From Guyanagaster necrorhizus (Eukaryota; Basidiomycota; Agaricomycetes; Agaricales; Physalacriaceae): 64,000 nt of DNA. Location: positions 493,829-557,828 of the forward strand of contig NW_025064893.1 in assembly GCF_019112545.1 (NCBI RefSeq), written 5' to 3'. Of the stretch, positions 56,558-64,000 are shown piece after piece; position 1 is the stretch's first letter, and every line of letters starts with the position of its first letter. Position numbers and translations under genes: made by a program. The notes beneath the pieces are model-generated. The model was not told the origin of the DNA. It saw nothing but the letters and a program-made list of their open reading frames with translations, and ran no database searches.

Positions 56558-59500
56558 GCGATTCAACTGCCTCAGCCGAAGAAACAAGTAATGGGTCACA
56601 ATCTGCTGGGCAGACTGACATTTTATCTTCAGTAGTATTATCACCTATAGCTAAATTATGCATGCATTCAAATATATCTGACCTCATTACTCAAAGACCA
56701 GAATCACCTAAGGAACCGACCTCTATGACTCAAGCGCCGATGAAAGGCTGAAGAGGAGCAGAGAGCCCCAAAGGTATGTCATCATCAAAATTTTATCAAA
56801 CTAAAAATATGAAACAGACTCAATTGCCTCTGGGCCAAACAGGGGCAGTGAGCCCCACAGCCTGGCTCAAGCCATTTGATACCAAATGGACTTGGTGGGC
56901 AATCAAAGATGCAAAGGACGAAACAGCGGCAAAGGCCATACTCAAGAACTGGGTACACAAGACCTGCGTCGATGAGGTGATCGATGACATGATCACAGGA
57001 ATGCGAAAAGTAGAAAGGTGCCAAGCCCTGGAATAGCTTGATGAGCTACATGGACTATGAAAGTACATTCAACGGTCTAAGACCAATGGGCAGGACTTAG
57101 TAACCAAGGCACAGATCGAGACGTTAATGTCTCGATCTACCCATGCAGTCACCACCCTGATCGACAGTGGCTGCATGGGGAGTTCCATCAATCAAGCTTT
57201 TGTCATCAAGCACCAACTACCAACATGGGCAACAGCAGCCCCAATACCTGTCTACAATGCAGATGGAACAAAGAACTAAGCAGGATCGATCACCGAATAC
57301 GTAGAGCTTAGGCTTACTATCAGCAATCACTCAGAACGAATTGACTTGGCAGTTACCGATCTAAGAACCAGGGAATTATTCCTCAGACATGATTAGCTAA
57401 TCAGACACAACCCATTAATTAATTGGAAAACCAGATGCATCATCTTCGCACGATGTCACTGCTGGAAAATTCCATTTGAACTACTGGATGAAGATCCCGA
57501 GGACCGATGGGATGAAGAAATGGAAGATGACAAAACAATACTCGCTGTCGATATACAAAGGGCTATTAGCATTCAAGCAATGCACCATGCTAATGACCTA
57601 GCGGCAAAAGCCAATGCTGGAAAGGAGGAAAAAACATTCGACAAAATGGTACCTACATGAGCATGTGACTACCGGGATTTATTCGAAAAAGAAAGTTTCG
57701 ATGAACTATCCAATGCAAAACCCTGAGACCATGTGATTGAATTAACTCCTAATGCCAATGCCAACCTAGATTGCAAGTGTTATCCACTTAGCAATAATGA
57801 ACAACAGAAACTGGACAACTTCTTGGAGGAAAACTTATCCAGTGGGAGAATCTGGCCATCAAAGTCACTGATGGCATCACCCTTCTTTTTCATTAAAAAG
57901 AAGGACAGGAAACTGAGACCAGTGCAGGATTATCGAAAGCTGAATGAAATGACAATTAAAAATCATTACCCACTTCCTTTAATTGCAGAGTTAATGGACA
58001 AACTCCAAGGTGCAAAATACTACACAAAGCTCAATGTATGGTGGGAATACAATAACATATGTATCAAAGAAGGTGATGAATAGAAGGCCACTTTTCGAAC
58101 TAACCGTGGTCTGTTTGAACCGACAGTTATGTTCTTTGGACTCATCAATTCACCGGCAACATTCCAGTGGATGATGAATGACATCTTTAAAGATCTCATC
58201 GCTACCAGAAAGGTCACAATCTATTTGAATGACATTCTCATCATGACCAGGACCAAGGAGGAGCATCGAATGATCATATGACAAGTACTATCCCAAATGA
58301 GAAAACACTGACTTTTCCTCAAAGCTGAAAAATGTGAGTTCGAGGTACTAGAAACAGAGTATCTCAGAGTCATTATCAGTGAAGAAAGCATCTGAATGGA
58401 TCTCATCAAAATAGCGGGAGTAACCAAATGGCTGGAACTGACAAAGAAAAAGGAGCTTCAATCCTTCTTAGGATTCATGAACTTCTACTGGCGGTTCATT
58501 CGGGACTATAGCAAGATAGTCTGACCAATGACACAGTTAACTGGAAATTCCCCATGGAGTTGGAGAATTTTCCAATGGGAAGCATTCAATGACCTTAAAC
58601 GACGATTAGCCGAAGATGTCATCCTCGCAATACCCAGCCAGGATGGAAGGTTCCGAGTGGAAGCGGACTCCAGTGAAGGTGCAATTGGAGCCATACTTTC
58701 ACAAGAACAGAATAATAAATAGCGACCTGTCACCTTCATGTCAAAGGTGCTCACAACCACGGAACACAACTACGAGATCTATAATAAAGAACTCCTTGCG
58801 ATAATGCTTGCCCTTTCCGAATGGTGACATTATCTCATCAGGGTAGTCCAGACTTTCAAAATCTGGACAGATCACCAGAACCTCCGGTATTTCTGACAAC
58901 CGCAAAAGCTTAACCACAGACAAGCCCGATGGGTCATGGAACTATCAGAATATGAATATACACTACATTACAAGGCCGGTGTATCAAACAAAAAGGCCAA
59001 TTTCCTGAGCCACAGGGTGGATCATGATCAAGGAGGAGATAACAACAAAGAGGTCGTGTTACTATGACCAGAACACTTCCAGGCAATGATCATGCCCACA
59101 GAAGAAGAGATGCATGAATGCATCAAAAGTGCCACTCGGAATCCCCACAAATAGAATCAAAGAATTGCCCCATCACTCAACCATGAGCATAGGCTAAAAA
59201 AGGAAGGGGGACTGATCCGTTACAATGAATAGATCTACATTCCATGAGATCAACGACTGCAGGGTGATATCATCGCGATGTATCATGATCATGCGACTGC
59301 CAGACATCCAGGGATCGCTAAGACCAAGGAACTGGTCTTGAGGAACTATTGGTGGCTGAAAATAGATTATGATATCACCCAATATGTGAAAGCTTGTGAA
59401 ACCTGTCAGTGAGGCAAGTCTTCAACACAACCCAAGGCAGCACCACTCCACCCAAATGAGATCCCTGCATTGCCATGGACCCACATTTTGGTGGACATGA

Positions 59501-60873
59501 TAACCGGACTTCCTAAAAGCAACGGCTATGACGCAATCATCATCATAGTCGATCACTTCTTAAAGGTGATCATCATGATCACCTGTTCGACAGAATTAAC
59601 ATCCAAAGGATGGGCAAAAATACTATGAGATGAGGTCTATGCAAAATACGGCATGCCTCAAGTAGTCATTTCAGACAGAGGACCACAATTTGTTTCCAAA
59701 TTCTTGGACGACTTATACCAACTCCTCAATATCAAAAGGAATACTTCCACAGCATACCATCCACAGACAGATGGCCAAACAGAATGAGCCAACCAAGAAA
59801 TCAAAAAGTACTTATGACTTTTCGTCAGTTATCAACAAGATGACTGGACAGAATGGCTAGCACTAGCAGCATTCCAACACAACAACAGAGTTCACTCAGC
59901 GACAGGTAAAACACCCTTCTTTGTGAATTATGAATGAAACCCACCAGTTGCACAAACAGGACGGGTCCACACAACAACACTGGCATCAATGGACTTTGCA
60001 TCGACAATGGCAAAGATCCACAAAGAAACCAAAACAGCCCTTAACAAGGTGGCTGTGACAATGAAAAAACAGTATGACAAACATAAGCAACCAGGACATG
60101 AATATTCAACCAATGACAAAGTTTGGTTGGATACAACCAACCTCCACTTACCAAGGCCAAAACAAAAATTGGCAGACAAATGCACCAGCCCCTTCAAAGT
60201 AATCAAAAAGATTGGCAACTCCACATATAGGTTGCAGCTTCCAGCAACTTGGAAAGTCCATAATGTTTTTAATGAAACATTGTTGACACCATATGTCGCA
60301 CCAGCCTTTCCAAACCAAGAATGACCACCTCCACCACCAGCTGAACTCATCGACAATGAAGAACACTATGAAATCAATGAAGTGCTAAATCACAAAACGT
60401 GCTGAGTTAAAGCACACGGTGGAGGCATGAAAACAACCATTGACTATCTAGTCAGCTGGAAGGGTTATAGTCCAGAATCAAATCAATGGGTCAACGAAAA
60501 ATACATGAATGCAGAGGATGCAATCCGAGATTACGAGCACAGAATCAACAAAATAGATGCCAAGAATGGTCATGTTCAACATTATGACTGGAAAGATGTG
60601 GCACCAATGGGAAGGGGGATGGTATCTAGTCAGATATACATCAATCAACCTGCCACCAGCAGAGGACATGTATGAGAGGACAATGAAGATGACCCTGTCC
60701 ATTCTTTCAACCGACCTCACGATACCATGAACAACAGACAGCAGGACAATGAAGATGGCGGTCCAACAGAGGTGCCACATAGAGTTGGGACATACACTGA
60801 AGAGCAATGTCAAACACCAGCAATGGGTCCAGCAGATCGGCCACCTCCTGCTGGCCATGGCAACTTACCCTAA
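56551..60873 (+). pseudogene. Element C Pol: protease, RT, RNase H, integrase, chromodomain
   Basis: Frame -1 relative to Gag. Protease LIDSGCMGSSINQAF (near 57160); reverse transcriptase [20 protein letters not shown] and YLND (near 58228; catalytic YLDD with Asp to Asn); RNase H VEADSSEGAIGAILSQEQ; integrase HDHATARHPGIAKT-like zinc region near 59290, ISDRGPQFVSKFLDDLY; chromodomain IDYLVSWKGYSPESNQW near 60440, followed by a tail ending GPADRPPPAGHGNLP. Many TGA and TAG codons, no frame loss over 4.3 kb. Confidence 0.9.
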
Positions 60874-60910
60874 CTTAACCATCAGAACGATAGTCTTAAG
60901 GAGAGGGTAA

Positions 60911-61436
60911 TGTTATGATTTTTCCTATTTTCTTCCTATTTTTCTTTCTTTTCCTTCAGAAATAACCTCTATCTTTGCTTAGTCAGAGCACTTAGGCCAG
61001 CACTAATGACTATGGGAATGCTTAGCTCAGCAGCTCAGTCAGTTATTCTTCTATTGCACTGCTGTGTGCTGTGAAGAGAGAGACAATGCTCTTTTTGTCC
61101 CCAAATTGCAGTGCATGACCACAGCTCCACAGCAAGACAACAGCTTTTGTGGGAAGCCTGGCAACAGTAGGGGAAACAGCTCTACAGCAGACAATATCTT
61201 TTGTGAATAGTTATTTATAATGTGATAACAGAACAGTATTTAAGTAGTTTAGTTCTCGCTGTAACACCCCAGTCTCAAACTAAAGTTTTACTTCATCATC
61301 TCATCTTGAGCGAACTGCAAACACCTTGACTACACAATGCCAATAGCACATAAGTGAACTCTGATAGTATAACCCGAAGTGCGAGGTTCTATCAGTTTAT
61401 CATGTGTCATTGGTCATGTGGAATTTGGGCTTAACA
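60911..61436 (+). repeat. Element C right (3') LTR, 526 bp
   Basis: Same length as the left LTR; preceded by the polypurine tract AAGGAGAGGGTAA (60898-60910). Confidence 0.93.
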
Positions 61437-61441
61437 GAAAG

Positions 61442-62956
61442 ATGCAATACAGAAAGAGCTTGTGACATTAAAGACTGTGGAGACTTGGAAAATTGTTGAA
61501 AAACCAGTTGGAGCAAATGTCATAGGCTCAAAGTGGGTCTTTCGAATCAAGAAGGATGCTGAAGGAGGCATAGTCAAGTTTAAAGCTTGCTTGATAGCAC
61601 AAGGGTTCTCACAAGTACCTGGCATTAACTACTTTGACACTTATGCTCCTATTGCAAGACTTGCATCAATCTGTTCAATCCTTGCTATGGCTGCAGCACT
61701 CAACCTAGAGTTTTATCAAGTTGATATCAAGGGCATATACTTGAATGGAATGCTCACCAATGAAGAAATCATTTATACATGTCAACCTCCTGGCTATCCT
61801 GAGTCTGACTCCCATCCTGGTTAAGTCTGCTATCTCATAAAGACTCTGTATGGCTTGAAGCAGAATGGTCATCACTGGTATCAATGTCTTGTTGAGATTT
61901 TGGTGGTGCAGCTGGGATTCAAGCAGTGTGATGTTGATCAAGCCATGTTTTACAAGCAGGAGAGCTGAAACTTGACTGTCATTGCTGTCCATGTTGATGA
62001 CTGCACCATTGCAGCATCATCATTGCATCTAGTGTGAGAGATAAAGGAAGGTATGGCAAAATACATGAAAGTCATGAATTTGGAAGAGCTGCACTGGATT
62101 CTTGGCATCAAGATCACACATGACCATGAGTCATGCTCTGTTTGCCTTTCTCAATGCTTGTACATCGATTCCATTGTTCATCACTATGGCTTTGAACACC
62201 TCAAACCAGTCTCTACACCAATGGATATTAATCTCCATTTATCTTCCTTTCCTGCATCAGCCTCTACCCAAGAAATTGCAGCCATGAGAGATGTCCCTTA
62301 CAGAGAGTCTGTTGGCTCTTTAATCTGGGTTATGCTCAGGACATGCCCTGACATCACATTTGCCATGACAACAGTCTCGAAATATTCAACGGCTGCTGCA
62401 GAGGCCCATTGGAAGGCTGTAAAGCACATCTTTCACTATCTGAAGGGCATGAGGGATTACTGGCTGATGTTTGGGAGAAACAGAAAGGTTTTGCATGGAT
62501 ATGTGGATGCTGATGAGAGCATGGCAGAGGATAGGCATGCCATTACTGGGTATGCTTTCATGCTGAATGGTGGAGCTGTTTCATGGTCATCTAAAAAGCA
62601 GGAGATCATCTCACTTTCAACCACTGAGTCTGAATATGTGGCTGCAACACATGCATCAAAGGAGGCACTCTGGCTTTGCAGTCTGCTCTCTCAAGTTTTC
62701 TCACTGATTACTGATGCTACAACTTTATTCTCAGACAATCAGTCTGCTATTGCACTCTTGAAAGATCATCAGTATCATGCCTGAACCAAGCACATTGACA
62801 TTTGCTTCCACTTCATTTGCTGGGTCATCAGTGAAGGGCTCCCTTCATCTTGTTTATTGTCTCACTGAGGACATGGTTGCTGATGCTCTCACCAAGCCTT
62901 TACCTTTGGCCAAGGTGAAGCACTTTGCTACTGAGCTTGGACTTCACTCTGCTTGA
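61442..62956 (+). pseudogene. copia-2 reverse transcriptase and RNase H
   Basis: VIGSKWVFRIKKDAEGGIVK, QGFSQVPGINYFDTYAPIAR, YGLKQNGHHWYQ and VHVDDCTIAA (the YVDD-type catalytic box), then YDVDADESMA-like RNase H start (GYVDADESMAEDRHAITGYA) and SLSTTESEYVAATHASKEAL. A stop near 61824 and one near 62782 fit transitions; one inserted base near 62837 shifts the frame before DMVADALTKPLPLAK. The family's final stop lies at 62954-62956, directly before the polypurine tract. Confidence 0.9.
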
Positions 62957-62963
62957 GGGGGAG
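62957..62963 (+). promoter_or_regulatory. copia-2 polypurine tract
   Basis: GGGGGAG directly before the right LTR. Confidence 0.7.
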
Positions 62964-63217
62964 TGTTGGATTAGCAAGCAGGAGCTCCATCATATCCCAC
63001 CAGCCGAGCTCGATACCCCTTTATGTCGGGATGGACTATATATATTGAATATGGTCTGTTGAGCACCCTCACCATGTTTCTGCTTATCACTATGCTGTGT
63101 GAGGGTGGGTATCTACTTATATTACTTCATTTATGTTACTGATTGGTATCCTGTAGTCTACATTATAGCTAACAGTGTACTCTATTAGGTGCTACGAATG
63201 CACATCACTTTCTTAGA
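62964..63217 (+). repeat. copia-2 right (3') LTR, 254 bp
   Basis: Starts TGTTGGATTAGC, ends CTTTCTTAGA. It lacks the 82-bp extra unit of the left LTR. Confidence 0.9.
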
Positions 63218-63222
63218 ATCAT

Positions 63223-63554
63223 CACCCATAGAAGTGTTCCACTTTGCCACATTCCTCCTTTGCCTCAGAGATTATTACATTGATCATTTCAAGATGCACC
63301 CAGACCACATCGAAGCAGCAAAGAGCACAGCACAAGAGATGGTAACAATGGTGGAGGAGAAGCTGCGAGGGGCTAAGGAGCAGGCAAAGAAGGATGGCCT
63401 GGACCCAGACAAAGTTGAAGTTCACATAGATTGGGGAATGGTGGAAGTCTGCTCAGATGCCGTGACCTCCGTGTCCCCAAGAGTCGGGAAAGGAAGGGTT
63501 GAAATAGAAGGTGGAGAAAGTAGCACAGATCTAGGAAATTTACATTTACCTTAG
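63223..63554 (+). pseudogene. Uncharacterised Agaricomycete protein, 3' part of the split gene
   Basis: Continues from 41035: QRFDIS-SPIEVFHFATFLLCLRDYYI, HFKMHPDHIEAAKSTAQEMV, EEKLRGAKEQAKKDGL, VEVHIDWGMVEVCSDAVTSV, then the stop at 63552-63554. There are no stops, so the gene was intact when copia-2 entered and little has changed since in this part. The helix-rich, charged C-terminus follows the pattern of the family; the function is unknown. Confidence 0.72.
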
Positions 63555-64000
63555 GTATACTTCATATGGTTTGCAATCTGTTGTATATTTCGATTTTCCT
63601 CTTACCACTGTCTGGAATGTTCACAAGTGAAAATGCTTCTATATATATAATTACTTGGTATGGACAGGATGTAGACACATATGTAGAAGAACAATCACCA
63701 GTTAAACAGGGCAAAAGAGTGGGCGGACTGTAGAGATCCGATGTTATATAGTCATGGAGAAATGAAGCATTTTACCTGCCGGTCCATCGCGCTACTATCT
63801 AAGACGGAGCACAATGCACACAATTCATCCAAGTTTCGACACAAGATTGATCACACGTCCCCAACTGTCTTTCTTAGCGGTTTCCTGTAACCGGCCTCTT
63901 ACGATTGTAGAACTAGAACACTATGAACGAATATCGAGGCAAAGGAGAAGGTTTAGAACGAGTCTGTATATTGTACCAATCAATCAGATCTATTGGGTAT
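63555..64000. other. Right flank, nothing recognised
   Basis: Downstream region of the split gene. No further frame, repeat or RNA gene was recognised up to the window edge. Confidence 0.5.

Larger units (their letters stand above)
52957..61436 (+). mobile_element. Ty3/gypsy chromovirus C, full length, heavily mutated
   Basis: 526-bp LTRs (TGTTACGATT to GGCTTAACA) flank ORF1, Gag and Pol on the plus strand, the same layout as element B but in the opposite orientation in the nest. Gag (888 codons) and Pol (1,441 codons) keep their frames with many nonsense codons and no net frameshift. Confidence 0.93.
41036..63217 (+). mobile_element. Ty1/copia retrotransposon copia-2, with nested gypsy insertions
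   Basis: Outer layer of a nest. Its own parts are 41036-44238, 52827-52956 and 61442-63217, about 5.1 kb after removing inserts. LTRs 41036-41371 and 62964-63217 flank Gag, protease, integrase, reverse transcriptase and RNase H in copia order. Joining the pieces restores the Pol frame at both inner insertion points (EREAD-W-LMILKDADF and DWPLWE-DAIQKEL). Confidence 0.93.

Noticed and set aside
1..64000. CRISPR arrays, operons and bacterial-type regulatory sites
   Set aside because: None seen; introns, gene families and retroelements show a eukaryotic (fungal) sequence.

Overview
The window looks like a transposon-rich stretch of a filamentous basidiomycete (Agaricomycete) chromosome. Host genes have many short GT-AG introns of about 50 bp, and the gene families fit: an RNAi-type RNA-dependent RNA polymerase, Atg22, a mitochondrial-type PP2C phosphatase, BTB, F-box and kinase-like proteins, and a kinesin. 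No species is named because nothing in the sequence fixes it.

Layout. 1-7010 is host DNA: an RdRP gene runs off the left edge (minus strand), then mostly unrecognised sequence, then the start of a PP2C gene. 7011-19222 holds two LTR retrotransposons inserted into that PP2C gene: a Ty1/copia element (7011-11967) and a Ty3/gypsy chromovirus, here called A (12821-19222, minus). The PP2C remainder ends at 19598. 19600-31430 carries a decayed membrane-protein gene, Atg22, a kinase fragment, a BTB gene, an F-box gene and a secreted-protein pseudogene split by a solo LTR. 31430-36620 is AT-rich, with a nearly intact membrane-protein gene and a kinase pseudogene. 36916-39838 is a complete nine-exon kinesin gene, the best preserved gene here.

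40757-63554 is one host gene split by a 22-kb nest. Copia element 2 (41036-63217) sits in it with a 5-bp target duplication. Inside copia-2 lie a solo gypsy LTR called D (44239-52821), which is itself interrupted by chromovirus B (44414-52468, minus), and separately chromovirus C (52957-61436, plus). Removing each layer restores an open reading frame in the layer beneath, so the insertion order can be read directly.

Three points stand out. (1) Chromoviruses A, B and C all start, exactly 56 nt after the 5' LTR, with a small ORF that has one strong membrane segment and lies in front of Gag; I know of no such protein in this position. (2) The same elements have a primer-binding site complementary to their own transcript start, and the complement covaries between elements, which indicates Tf1-like self-priming. 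(3) The 5' LTR of copia-2 contains an 82-bp tandem unit whose second copy precisely lacks a 52-bp GT-AG intron, as if a spliced RNA had been reverse-transcribed into the LTR. Decay of all elements is dominated by C-to-T/G-to-A transitions, with reading frames otherwise kept, which suggests cytosine methylation or a RIP-like process.
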